Source: Streptomyces alfalfae
Lineage (GTDB): Bacteria; Actinomycetota; Actinomycetes; Streptomycetales; Streptomycetaceae
Direction of reading: 5' to 3'
Assembly (NCBI RefSeq): GCF_004127445.1
Contig: NZ_QEXM01000012.1
Location: forward strand, 219,722 to 283,721
Length of the DNA stretch: 64,000 nucleotides
Shown: one piece after another, positions 35,033 to 44,863 of the stretch
Layout: every line of letters starts with the position of its first letter
Position numbering within the stretch: the first letter of the stretch is position 1
Notes under the pieces: generated by a model
What the model was told of the DNA's origin: nothing
The model's input: only the letters and a program-made list of their open reading frames with translations
Database searches by the model: none
Position numbers and translations under genes: made by a program

Positions 35033-35431
35033 ATGCCCGACAAGGAAGAATGCTGTCAGCAGGTACTGACTTGTGACCTGCGGGCGCTGCGACGGGATGT
35101 CAACGAGGTAATCAAATTGCTGAAGATTCTGGTCGATGAACGCCGATCGGAAGACGCCCCCTTCACTTCCGCTCCGGCACCGGCACCGGCACCGGCACCG
35201 GCACCGGTCAACAATAGAAGAGAAGTCCTCACAGATCGCGAGACGGAAGTTTTTCAGCTTCTTGTGACCGGTATGTCAAATCACCAGATAGGGCGCAGGC
35301 TCGGTATAACAGAGCGCACAGTGAAGAATAAATTGCACACCATCTACCGGAAGATCGGGGTATCGGGCCGGGCCGAAGCGATTGCCCAGCACTTCGGCGC
35401 CCCTGACCGACATGACGGGTCAAGCGACTGA
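35033..35431 (+). CDS. Small LuxR-type HTH regulator
   Basis: 132 aa from the ATG at 35033 with GGGGAAGG upstream. Residues 1-45 form a Cys-containing helix (ECCQQVLTCDLRALRRDVNE). An Ala-Pro linker follows (about 48-60), then a complete LuxR/FixJ HTH: LTDRETEVFQLLVTGMSNHQ, IGRRLGITERTVKNKLHTIY and GRAEAIAQHFG. There is no receiver domain, so it is not a normal response regulator. GC content drops clearly in the HTH region, suggesting recent acquisition or relaxed codon use. It is divergent from the NRPS operon and is the obvious candidate for its pathway-specific activator. Confidence 0.85.
   Translation: MPDKEECCQQVLTCDLRALRRDVNEVIKLLKILVDERRSEDAPFTSAPAPAPAPAPAPVNNRREVLTDRETEVFQLLVTGMSNHQIGRRLGITERTVKNKLHTIYRKIGVSGRAEAIAQHFGAPDRHDGSSD
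35176..35205 (+). repeat. Five tandem ggcacc hexamers (Ala-Pro linker)
   Basis: Five exact 6-bp units encode the Ala-Pro linker of the LuxR-type protein. Linker length can change by slippage without shifting the frame. Confidence 0.85.
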
Positions 35432-35955
35432 CCCCTCCGGCAGAGGTGGTTGATCATGCGGCTGTCGGCTCGTCCGCTCTTTTGCATGGCCTGGGGACAG
35501 GTGTGCCCCCGACGGAGCGCCAGGGTTACTTGAGCTCGAAAGCAGCCAAGAAAAATGCCCCGCACTCCTGATGCGTCGGGCGGTGTTTCTGGGCGCGGAC
35601 GTCCTGTGTTCCCTGCCAGGTGAGGGTCTCGGGGTTGTCGGTGCGGAGGTCGATCACGAGATTCCTTCCCTTGGACTGGAGATCACGGGGTCAGACGGTG
35701 AGGTCCAGGTCGCGGAACAGGAGGGGAGTTCGTCGGTGTACCACTCCACGACGGTGCTCCTGCTTCCGATCCCCCGCGCCATGTCCTCCCAGAGCAGCAG
35801 AACACGGGGCCCGCTGCTGCTCGCTGCCTGCAGGCGGCACGCTGGGGGCTCCGGTCGTCGACGACACGGACGGGCGCAGCGGGCGGCTTGCGGCTGTTGC
35901 ATCGCGTTCCCGTTCGACGGTGGTGAGGGGTGCGGTACCAAGGGGCGCCCCCTGA
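35432..35955. other. Intergenic region, probably decayed sequence
   Basis: About 525 bp with no gene I can support. A minus-strand stretch reading VLLLWEDMARGIGSRSTVVE and WYTDELPS near 35725-35815 looks protein-like, but I cannot assign it. Confidence 0.4.
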
Positions 35956-36396
35956 CTACCGGCCGAGGGCGGGGTCCGCGGACCACCGGCCGAGGGCGGG
36001 GTCCCCGGCGAAGTAGAGCGAGGCGAGTTCGTCGATGCGGAGGCGCAGCTCAGGACCGCTGCCTTCGCGTATTCACTCACCGTGGCTGAGCACAGGGGCG
36101 CGGTCGCACAGCCCCAGTGCGATGTGCAGGTGTCGCTCGACGAAGAGGACCGCGACGCCTTCGGCCGCCACCTCCTTGACGATGTCGACGAGGCCGCGCG
36201 CTACCAGGGGGGCGAGTCCCATCGTCATCTCGTCGATGAACAGCAGACGGGCGTCGAGGCTCAACGCGCACAGGAGAGCCAGGAATTGCTGTTCCCCGCC
36301 CGAAAGCAGCCCGGCCTGCCGGTCACGCAGCGCCGCGAGGCTCTCGAACCCGCGCGGATCCGGCCCGCGTGCACGTCCACGTGGGTGCGGGATCAT
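35956..36396 (-). pseudogene. C-terminal remnant of a LivF-type branched-chain amino acid ABC ATPase
   Basis: The frame holds FESLAALRDRQAGLLSGGEQ (ABC signature LSGGEQQ), Walker B LLFIDEMTMGLAPLVARG and the switch region VLFVERHLHIAL, all LivF hallmarks. Walker A and the first half are missing. A TGA at 36073 interrupts the frame, and the typical LivF C-terminus (LRLRIDELASLYFAG) continues in the same frame beyond it. The tail is further altered by a 27-bp tandem duplication. No LivG, permease or binding protein is nearby. Confidence 0.8.
35958..36004. repeat. 27-bp tandem direct duplication
   Basis: A 20-bp identical core (accggccgagggcggggtcc) occurs at 35958-35977 and 35985-36004, a 27-bp period. 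It lies at the 3' end of the LivF remnant and adds nine codons to it. Confidence 0.85.
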
Positions 36397-36402
36397 TCGT
36401 GT

Positions 36403-37215
36403 TCATCGGTGGGTGAGAGGGGCCAGATGGACGTCCATCCGGCCGTCCGGTCCTTCGCCGACGGTGCCTCGGACCCGGTAGACCTGCTCGAGGAGGGGTG
36501 GCGTGAGCACCTCGGCGGGGCGCCCGGAGGCGACGACACGGCCGGCGTCGAGGAGCACGAGGTGGTCGCAGTAGCGTGCGGCCAGGTCGAGTTCGTGCAG
36601 GGCCGCGATGACTGTGGTGGGGCTGCCCGAAAGCCTCTCCATGAGGTCGAGCCGGTGACTGACGTCCAGATGGTTGGTGGGTTCGTCCAGCAGCAGAACC
36701 GGGGTCCCCTGGGCGAGCGCCCGGGCGATGTTGACGCGCTGCCGTTCGCCCCCGGACAGCGTGCTCCAGGACCGGTCGGCCAGCGCCCGTACCCCCATCG
36801 TCGTCATGGCCTCTTCGACCGCGCGGATGTCTCCTTCCGACGTGGCCGACCGCCCGTAGTGGGGGGCCCGGCCGAGCATGACGACCTGCGCCGCGGTCAT
36901 GTCGATGTCGGTCGAGGTCTCCTGAGCGACGAAGGCCGCGCGACGCGCGACCTCGCGCCTCTTCAAGGCCCGCAGGTCGGAGCCGGCCAGCAGGGCACGA
37001 CCCGCCGAGGGCCGGCGCACACCGGCGAGGAGGCGCAGGACGGTGGACTTGCCGGAACCGTTGGGGCCGATCAGTCCGGTGAAGGAGCCCTGCGGCACGG
37101 TGAAGGTGACGCCGTCCACGACCGCGCGGCCGTTCGCCGTCCACCGCAGCCGGTCGGCGGCGAGTTCCACGCCTGCGCCTGGACCCCTTTCGGCGCCGGT
37201 GCTCATATCCTTCAC
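36403..37215 (-). CDS. Iron-siderophore/cobalamin-type ABC importer ATPase
   Basis: 270 aa from a GTG at 37215 overlapping the permease stop (GTGA); ATG at 37206 is an alternative. It is a complete ABC ATPase: Walker A GPNGSGKSTVLRLL, Q-loop AFVAQETSTDIDM, signature TLSGGERQRVNIARAL, Walker B PVLLLDEPTNHLDVSH and switch ALHELDLAARYCDHLV. The sequence type is FecE/FhuC/BtuD. It works with the adjacent FecCD-type permease and lipoprotein to import a metal chelate. Confidence 0.93.
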   Translation of the reverse strand: MKDMSTGAERGPGAGVELAADRLRWTANGRAVVDGVTFTVPQGSFTGLIGPNGSGKSTVLRLLAGVRRPSAGRALLAGSDLRALKRREVARRAAFVAQETSTDIDMTAAQVVMLGRAPHYGRSATSEGDIRAVEEAMTTMGVRALADRSWSTLSGGERQRVNIARALAQGTPVLLLDEPTNHLDVSHRLDLMERLSGSPTTVIAALHELDLAARYCDHLVLLDAGRVVASGRPAEVLTPPLLEQVYRVRGTVGEGPDGRMDVHLAPLTHR

Positions 37216-38258
37216 GGCGCACCCGCCCGCCGGCGCAGCAGGAGCGCGAAGACCGGGACTCCGATGAGCGCGGTCAGTACGCCGACCGGTACCTCCCGGG
37301 GGCCGAAGGCGGTCCGCGCGGCCGTGTCCGCCCACACCAGAAAGCTCGCACCGAGCAGGGCCGAGGTCGGCAGCAGCAGCCGGTGGGAGGCTCGGGTGAG
37401 GATGCGTACCGCATGCGGGACGAGCAGGCCCACGAAGCCGATGGCGCCACTGGCCGCGACGAGGGAGCCGGTGACCACGGCGGTCACCGCGAAGAGCACC
37501 GCTTCGGTGCGACGCGGTGAGAAGCCCAGGGTGGCGGCAGTCTCGCGGCCGAAGGCCAGGGCATCCAGGGGGCGTGCGTACAGCAGGCAGACCACCAGGC
37601 CGGCCGCGGTGGTGAGGGCGCAGATGCCCACCGAGACCCAGTTCGCCGGGGCGAGGGAGCCCAGCAGCCAGAAGGTCACCGCCCTGGTGCTCTCGGCGTC
37701 GCCGGAGCGGATGGTGACGAGGCTGGTGAGCGCGCTGAACAGTTGGGCCACCACAACGCCGGAGAGCACGACTCTGGTGGCGGAGCCGAATGAGCGGCCG
37801 AGCAGGAGGAGGACACAGCCGAAGGCCGTGAGCGCGCCGGCGAAGGCGCCGACCGGGAGGGCGAGGGAGCCGACGCCGAGCACCAGGACCAGGACCGCTC
37901 CCGTGGAGGCGCCGGCCGACACCCCGAGCAGGTAGGGGTCGGCCAGTGGATTGCGCGTCACAGCCTGCAGGACCGCACCGCACACCGCGAGCCCCGCTCC
38001 CACCAGCGCGGCGAGCAGCACACGCGGCAGCCGCAGGTCCCACACGATGCTGTCGCGCAGCGGGGGCAGGGCATCCCACGGTGCGCCGAGGTGGACGCCT
38101 ATGGTCCGGGCCACGTCCAGGGGCGGTATGTCGGCGCTTCCCGTGCCGACCGCGATGAGCACGGACAGCGGCAGGAGGACGGTGCAGCAGGTGAGGACGA
38201 GCGCGCCCCGAGGGCCGGTGGCTCGGTGCGCGCCCGTCGTGATGGTGGTCCTCGTCAT
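37212..38258 (-). CDS. FecCD-family ABC permease
   Basis: 348 aa, about nine or ten hydrophobic segments. FecCD/BtuC motifs: AALVGAGLAVCGAVLQAVTR, NPLADPYLLGVSAGASTGAV, GSLAPANWVSVGICAL and IGFVGLLVPHAVRIL, the last being the ATPase-docking region. A single permease gene is present, so it must work as a homodimer. ATGA overlap with the upstream methyltransferase and GTGA overlap with the downstream ATPase show tight coupling. Confidence 0.93.
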   Translation of the reverse strand: MTRTTITTGAHRATGPRGALVLTCCTVLLPLSVLIAVGTGSADIPPLDVARTIGVHLGAPWDALPPLRDSIVWDLRLPRVLLAALVGAGLAVCGAVLQAVTRNPLADPYLLGVSAGASTGAVLVLVLGVGSLALPVGAFAGALTAFGCVLLLLGRSFGSATRVVLSGVVVAQLFSALTSLVTIRSGDAESTRAVTFWLLGSLAPANWVSVGICALTTAAGLVVCLLYARPLDALAFGRETAATLGFSPRRTEAVLFAVTAVVTGSLVAASGAIGFVGLLVPHAVRILTRASHRLLLPTSALLGASFLVWADTAARTAFGPREVPVGVLTALIGVPVFALLLRRRAGAP

Positions 38259-39016
38259 CGCCGTGCGAAGACCACGTAGTCGTCGAGGTACTGCCAGACG
38301 GTGCCCGTCTCGCTGAAACCTGCGGTGCTCAGCGCCGACAGGTGGAAGTGCAGCGGAGACACCGGCTGCGGCGGGCGGTCGGTGAAACGCCGCCGGCGTT
38401 CGGCGACGAGCGGGGCCATGTCCGGCTGAGCGGCCGCGAGTGCGAACCAGGCGTCCCAGGTGTCCGCGCCGGCGGCGAACGCGGCGCGCTGCACCTCGGC
38501 GTCGTGCAGGGCGGACACAGCTCCCAGGGTTTCGTTGTCCGGCCCGTAGCGCAGATGGTCGGCATTGAGGAAGAGCGCGCCCGGCGGCAGCAGGTCGGCG
38601 AGTGTGGTGTAGACGCCCAGCAGCTGGGAGGGGGAGAGCCAGTGCAGGGCGGTGGAGGAGACGACGGCGTCGATCCTCTCCCCGGCCAGAGGCCGGGCCC
38701 AGTCGGTTCGTACGAGGTCGCTGTCGACGACGGTGGCCCGGTCGCCGTGGTCCGCGAGTACCGAGCCGGCCAGGCGCAGCAGCACGGGATCGTGGTCGAC
38801 GGCGGTCACCCGCGCCTCGGGAAAGGCGGTCAGGACGCGGTCCGACAGCGAACCGGGTCCGCAGGCGAGGTCCAGGACGTGGAAGGGCTCGTCCAGGTGC
38901 AGGCGCAGGACGTCCAGCATCGACTGGAAGCGGTGTTCCCGGTGGGCGATGTAGGCGGCCTGCTGGGCGTCCCAGCGTTCCAGCAGGGCGCGGGGGGACA
39001 GGGTGGTGCCGGTCAT
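38255..39016 (-). CDS. Class I SAM-dependent methyltransferase in a metal-chelate importer operon
   Basis: 253 aa. SAM motif VLDLACGPGSLSDRVL, followed by VTAVDHDPVLL, VVSSTALHWLS and ALFLNADHLRYG; the protein type resembles trans-aconitate methyltransferase or ubiquinone/menaquinone methyltransferases. It sits between the lipoprotein and permease genes and overlaps the permease start. A methyltransferase is unusual in such an operon; it may modify the imported chelator or belong to a linked metallophore pathway. Confidence 0.85.
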   Translation of the reverse strand: MTGTTLSPRALLERWDAQQAAYIAHREHRFQSMLDVLRLHLDEPFHVLDLACGPGSLSDRVLTAFPEARVTAVDHDPVLLRLAGSVLADHGDRATVVDSDLVRTDWARPLAGERIDAVVSSTALHWLSPSQLLGVYTTLADLLPPGALFLNADHLRYGPDNETLGAVSALHDAEVQRAAFAAGADTWDAWFALAAAQPDMAPLVAERRRRFTDRPPQPVSPLHFHLSALSTAGFSETGTVWQYLDDYVVFARR

Positions 39017-39083
39017 GCGGGGCCTCGGTTTCGTACGGGGGATGGCGGGAGGTGGTGGGGATGGCCGGGGGTGGCGGGCCGGG

Positions 39084-40091
39084 TCAGCCGTAGAGTTCGG
39101 CCAGGCCCTTGCTGAGTTCCTCCACCAGGCTGACGCTGCGCACGGAGGGGTCCATGGCCGACCCGGGCACCACGATGAAGCGGTTCTCGCGTACGGCGCG
39201 GAGCCTTGAGGTGACGGGATGGGACCGGAGGAACTTCTTCTTCGCCTCAGCGCTGTCCCCCTTCCCCCCGCGGGTCAGATCCGCCAGGACGATGACCTCC
39301 GGATCGCGCTCGGCTATGTCCTCCCAGTTGCCCTCCGGCCACTTCTGCGGGATGTCGTCGAAGGCGTTGTCCAGCCCGGCGAGTTCACCGACCGTGGAGG
39401 GCAGTCCGCCGTGTCCGGCGATGTAGGGGGTGGTGGTGCCGGAGTAGTACCACATCAGATCGGCGTCGATTCCGTCGGGGATCGCGTGTACCGCGCGGTC
39501 GAGCCGGGCCTGTAGGCCCGCGACGACCTTTTCGCCACGCTGTCGGACGCCGAAAATGGTGGCGATGTCCTCGATCTCGTCGAAGATGGCGTCGAAGCGC
39601 ACTTCGCGAGGTGACTGTTCAGGGTTCTCGCAGTCGTGGACGGAGAGGTAGGCCGGCACATCGAGGTGCTTCCATCCCGCCCGGGGGCCCGCGGCTTCGT
39701 CCGCGTACGCCGAGGCGAGGGTGGAGTAGAGGAAGTCCGGTTCCTTGGCGAGTGTCGCCTCGTGGTTGGCGTACCGGTCCGCGAGCACCGGGACCTTCTT
39801 GTAGTCGGCGGCCAGCGCGGGGAGCACCGGGTCGGTCTGGTAGGAGGCGCCGGCCATCCGGTCCGCAAGCCCGAGGCTGAGCATGATCTCCGTCGCGTTC
39901 TGTTCCAGCGCGATCGCCCTCTTGGGCGGTTCGGACACCCGCAGCGTCGTGCCGCAGGTGTCGACGACCGCGTCGGACGGCCGTGTCGCGGCCGTGCTTC
40001 TCGAAGGAGCGGGTTCGCTCGTGCCGCAGGCGGCGAGCCCGGGAAGCAGGAGGCAGACGCCCACCCACCCCTTAATGACACTGATTTTCAT
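39084..40091 (-). CDS. Substrate-binding lipoprotein of metal-chelate ABC importer
   Basis: 335 aa. Lipoprotein signal MKISVIKGWVGVCLLLPGL with lipobox LAAC, then a FecB/BtuF-type binding fold: RAIALEQNATEIMLSLGLAD, VLADRYANHEATLAKEPDFL and a terminal VSLVEELSKGLAELYG. It should be anchored outside the membrane and deliver a ferric-siderophore, cobalamin or similar chelate to the permease. I searched the upstream 40 bp for a DmdR/IdeR-type iron box and saw none, so iron regulation is not evident. Confidence 0.92.
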   Translation of the reverse strand: MKISVIKGWVGVCLLLPGLAACGTSEPAPSRSTAATRPSDAVVDTCGTTLRVSEPPKRAIALEQNATEIMLSLGLADRMAGASYQTDPVLPALAADYKKVPVLADRYANHEATLAKEPDFLYSTLASAYADEAAGPRAGWKHLDVPAYLSVHDCENPEQSPREVRFDAIFDEIEDIATIFGVRQRGEKVVAGLQARLDRAVHAIPDGIDADLMWYYSGTTTPYIAGHGGLPSTVGELAGLDNAFDDIPQKWPEGNWEDIAERDPEVIVLADLTRGGKGDSAEAKKKFLRSHPVTSRLRAVRENRFIVVPGSAMDPSVRSVSLVEELSKGLAELYG

Positions 40092-40710
40092 GTGCAGACC
40101 TTATAGCCCCCTCCCGCGGGCTCCACCCCTCCCAGCGGCACGCCACACCGGAGGGCCGCTTGCGCCGCTGAGTCGACGTGGCGTCAGCAGGCAACCTGGT
40201 ACGGGAGTTGACGACCGACGGGCGATCGACAGCTTCGGACGACAAGCCTCGTTGTGGAATAGGTCACTCGGCCCGACGGGCTGCGCTGCCGTGAACCCGG
40301 CCGGTCCCGTCGCAGATCGGAACGCGCGGCCGGGCCGGCATGTCGGGGGCCGACGAGGTGCGCGGAAGATGCACAGGTGGGGCCCATCGCGTCACTCCGC
40401 GCCGGACCCTCGCGTATGCAGAACGCCGACATCGACGCAGCACCGTGAGCCCCTCCCCCAGGCTCCGCTCACCCGGGGCCCTGACCTCGATGAGCAACAC
40501 GCCTTCGCGAGGTTTCTCGCGCCACTGACTGGCGCGCACAACCCCGGTGGTCCGCCGCGTCGTCCCCGTCGCCTCGCTCGACCAGTGGAGCGGCGGTCGT
40601 ACGGAAGGCGGAGTGATCGTCGGCACCGACGCCCCTGACGACTGCTCCTCACTTGGGCCAAACCCTTACCCTGCACCTGAGCTTGCGACTCTGGCGGCGC
40701 CGAGTGGGGC
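40092..40710. other. 619-bp intergenic region, no gene seen
   Basis: Between the lipoprotein start and the stop of the dialkylglycine decarboxylase gene. No frame carries family motifs or a good RBS. It should contain the promoter of the importer operon (a TATAAG-like element is near 40105 on the minus strand). Confidence 0.45.
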
Positions 40711-42104
<1,394 letters not shown>

Positions 42105-42167
42105 CATCCACACGACAATGGGGGCGTGATGAAGCCCTGATGGTGCGGCTACGGAGCAGGCTCCACT

Positions 42168-42396
42168 CGCTGGATACGGGTCCGGGCGGTCGCCCACGCC
42201 GCCGACATGACTCCGTCGAGCGTGTCCCAGCAGCTCACCGGCCTGGAGTCCGAGACGCGCACCGGCTGCTGGAACGGAACGGTGGCCGGGTCCGGCTGGC
42301 TTCGGCCGGGTTGATCCGCGCCCGGCGTGCGCGGGCGATCCTCGACCACGTGGACAGCGTCGAGGCGGAGCTGCGTGCTTTCGGGGGCGTCAGCGG
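42168..42396 (+). pseudogene. LysR-family regulator, N-terminal remnant (frameshifted)
   Basis: One frame gives AVAHAADMTPSSVSQQLTGL, the LysR recognition helix region. About 60 bp later a different frame gives HRLLERNGGRVRLASAGLI and RARAILDHVDSVEAELRA, the continuation of the same domain. A frameshift near 42250-42260 separates them, and the effector domain is missing: the sequence meets an opposite-strand peptidase remnant at about 42397. Confidence 0.8.
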
Positions 42397-42720
42397 GCCT
42401 GGGCCGTCCGCGGCGGTCGAAGTGGTCGACCAGGAGGATGAGGTCGTTGTGCAGGTCGACCACCAGGGCCTCGTGGTGCAGGGCTGTCATCGTTGGCGCG
42501 CCTTGCGCAGCAGGTCGCCGAGGATGTCCGGCAGATGCGCCTGCTTCAGGCTGAGGTGGCCAGCCACGGCTTCCGCCTCTTGACGGCCTGGCCGGCGTCC
42601 CCGCCGCGAGCCTGGGGGGCGGTTGTCGGTGCAGGCCGAGGCTCCCAGCACCACCGCGCCGGCGACGGCCAGTGCCGACCGGTGCCGCATCTGACGAGGG
42701 CCGTTCACATGGGACTTCAT
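42397..42720 (-). pseudogene. Membrane dipeptidase (M19) lipoprotein, N-terminal remnant
   Basis: From ATG 42720 (GGAG upstream) a lipoprotein signal is visible: MRHRSALAVAGAVVLGASAC. After a frameshift the second frame reads HHEALVVDLHNDLILLVDHF, which matches the first zinc-ligand HxD motif of renal-dipeptidase-like enzymes. The rest of the catalytic domain is gone; the sequence ends head-on against the LysR remnant. Confidence 0.65.
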
Positions 42721-42980
42721 AGTGACTCCGGGTTCGGTCGGGTGCCGGTGAGTCATGAGATACGAGCGGCTCGCGCCGGGTGGCCGACCGCTGCGGTGAA
42801 CCGTGATCGCTGTACGGGCGGGGACAGAGACGGTTGAGCCGATTCGCCTGCGCCGACGGCATGGCCAGTTATATTGGGCCGCCTGCCGGTGGTCAATAGC
42901 CTAGCGCCAGGCCCAATCTTCGACCTAATGGAGCAACCATACGGAGATGCAGCGCAAACCGTGCCCCTTGGGGGTCTACC

Positions 42981-43085
42981 ATGCCGATCCCCATACTCAC
43001 GCCCGAGGACCTCGCAACCATCCGAGGTGTCACGGGCCCACAGGTCTCCGACGACGGAACGATCCACGCGGCAGTGGTCCACGCC
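42981..43085 (+). pseudogene. N-terminal scrap of an S9 (prolyl-oligopeptidase-like) peptidase
   Basis: From ATG 42981 the frame reads MPIPILTPEDLATIRGVTGP and QVSDDGTIHAAVVH, the usual start of actinobacterial S9 peptidases (TPEDL then a first propeller strand QVSPDG). It breaks off within 35 codons. Confidence 0.45.
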
Positions 43086-43338
43086 CTGTCCCCGTGGGAG
43101 CCTCCATGCCCTTCGGCAAGCGCGTCCGGGGCTCCTCGGCTCGTCGAAGGTTCCGTCGCGGAGCAGGCGGCAGGACGCTGATGCGGTGGCGGGTGAGGCG
43201 GAGGAGGGCCTGGGTGCGGGTTTTGCCGCGGCCTCGGCAGCGGTCGGAGGAGGTCCGGAAGCCGGGGTCATGCGGAGCCGCGAACGCGGACAGGGACATC
43301 GCTCGTTTCCGCTGCCGGTTGCCGCCTCTCTGGGAGCG

Positions 43339-43692
43339 TACCCGCGGTGGACTGACCGCCACGGTCCGCCTCGCCGCCGGTGCCCGCTGCCCGCCCCTCG
43401 CGTTCGTCCTCACCACCGGACAAGCCGGTGACGTACCTGCCTTCACCGAGGTCATGGCCCGCCTGCGGGGTCCCCCGTAGGCGAGGGCGACCTCGCACCA
43501 GGCCGGATGTGGTCCTGGCCGACAAGGCGCGCTCCTCCCGCGCGATCCGCGAGCACCTGCGCGAGCGCGGCATCCGGGCCGTGATCCCCGTCCCCGCAGA
43601 CCAGCGCGGCCACCGGCTCCGTCGAGGCAGCCGGGGCGGCAGCCTTCGACCGCGAGCCTACGAGCAGCGCAACACCGTTGAGCGGTGCATCA
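43339..43692 (+). pseudogene. IS5-family transposase remnant
   Basis: Two frames combine to a typical IS5-type transposase core: RGGLTATVRLAAGARCPPLA and FVLTTGQAGDVPAF in the first, then, after a frameshift near 43470, RTRPDVVLADKARSSRAIRE, GIRAVIPVPADQRGHR and a final NTVERCI, part of the glutamate-containing end. The N-terminus and C-terminal end are lost and no terminal repeats were recognised. Confidence 0.75.
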
Positions 43693-43912
43693 GGAACACG
43701 TCGTCGACGTGAACCGGCGCATCGTCCACTGATCCACGCGGCACCTGCTCCCGGAGGCCGGGAAACCGACGTAGCATCGGGGCGTTTGGCCCAGTGTTCC
43801 TGGCTGAATAGCATGGGTCGATACTGTCCACGCCGGTACGGTGCCGTCCAGCGGCCTCGCTCGGTGCACTCGGGGACAGGACAGCGTTCAGAAGAGGGAG
43901 AGCCGAGCGTTG

Positions 43913-44863
43913 GTGGACAACCTTCAGGTGAGCCGTGACTCCGGTGTGCCCATCTTCCGGCAGATCGTGACCCAGCTGTCCTTCATGATCGAGTCCGGCG
44001 ATCTCGAACCGGGGCAGTCCCTGCCCAGCGCACGGCTGCTCGGCGACAACCTGCACATCAACCGGAACACGGTCGCGCGCGCCTACGCCCAGCTCGGCGA
44101 GCTGGGCCTGGTCGAGAGCCACGGCCGCAGCGGAACCCGGGTGGTGGGTCCCGGGCCCGCGCGGGAGGCCTCGCCGGCACGCGACCAGGCCCTGGACATC
44201 CTGCGGCAGGCCATCAGGGAGTGCATCGCGCTCGGGCTGACCGCGGCCGAGATCCAGCCGCTGGTCGCGGGCCTGGCAATGCGTGCCGAGGAGGATGTCC
44301 TGAAGGTCTCCTTCGTCGAGTGCAACGTCGACCGGGCCAAGTACTTCGCGGACGAACTCGGCGAGCACCTCGGCCTCAAGGTCCGGCCGCTGGTGCTGGG
44401 GACGTTCGACGCCGAGGAGGAGCAGGCCGACCTCGTCCTGACCACGTTCTTCCATCTGGCCGAGGTGCGCGGGCTGTTCCGGCGCCCTCGGACCGAGGTG
44501 GTCGCCATCGTCGTCGCGCCACACGTGCAGACGCTGGTGCAGATCGCCTCCGTGCCGAGGGACCGGACGGTCGGCATCTGGTACCGCACCGACGAGCAAG
44601 CGGTCAGTGTGCGGGACTCCCTCACCCAGGCGGGCATCGAGAACATCGAGGTCCTGCACGGCACCGAGGACGAAGATCTCGAGAACGTGGACCTGGTGGT
44701 GATTCCGAGCGAGACGCCCGAGCTGAGGACACGCCTGGAGGGGCGGATCCGCGTGATCGAGTTCGGCAACGTGCTGGACGCCGCGTCGATCCGCATGGTG
44801 ACGGAGGTGGTCGGCGACATGCAGGCCGACAAGCGCGGCGACCAGGAAGCCACCGGGTCCTGA
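43913..44863 (+). CDS. GntR-family regulator with atypical effector domain
   Basis: 316 aa from a GTG at 43913 (a TTG three bases earlier is equally possible; GAGGGAG lies upstream). The N-terminal winged HTH matches the YtrA/GntR type: VPIFRQIVTQLSFMIESGDL, LPSARLLGDNLHINRNTVAR and LGLVESHGRSGTRV. The C-terminal 200 residues (ADLVLTTFFHLAEVRGLF and EVVAIVVAPHVQTLVQIASV) look like an alpha/beta ligand-binding or PBP-like domain rather than the usual FCD, UTRA or aminotransferase fold. It is the best candidate regulator of dgdA. Confidence 0.85.
   Translation: MDNLQVSRDSGVPIFRQIVTQLSFMIESGDLEPGQSLPSARLLGDNLHINRNTVARAYAQLGELGLVESHGRSGTRVVGPGPAREASPARDQALDILRQAIRECIALGLTAAEIQPLVAGLAMRAEEDVLKVSFVECNVDRAKYFADELGEHLGLKVRPLVLGTFDAEEEQADLVLTTFFHLAEVRGLFRRPRTEVVAIVVAPHVQTLVQIASVPRDRTVGIWYRTDEQAVSVRDSLTQAGIENIEVLHGTEDEDLENVDLVVIPSETPELRTRLEGRIRVIEFGNVLDAASIRMVTEVVGDMQADKRGDQEATGS

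Noticed and set aside
21263..35431. TTA codons indicating bldA control of the NRPS locus
   Set aside because: The candidate tta or taa triplets I checked were out of frame; no bldA dependence is claimed.
40092..40130. Iron box upstream of the importer lipoprotein
   Set aside because: No TTAGGTTAGGCTAACCTAA-like dyad could be seen, so iron regulation is not claimed.
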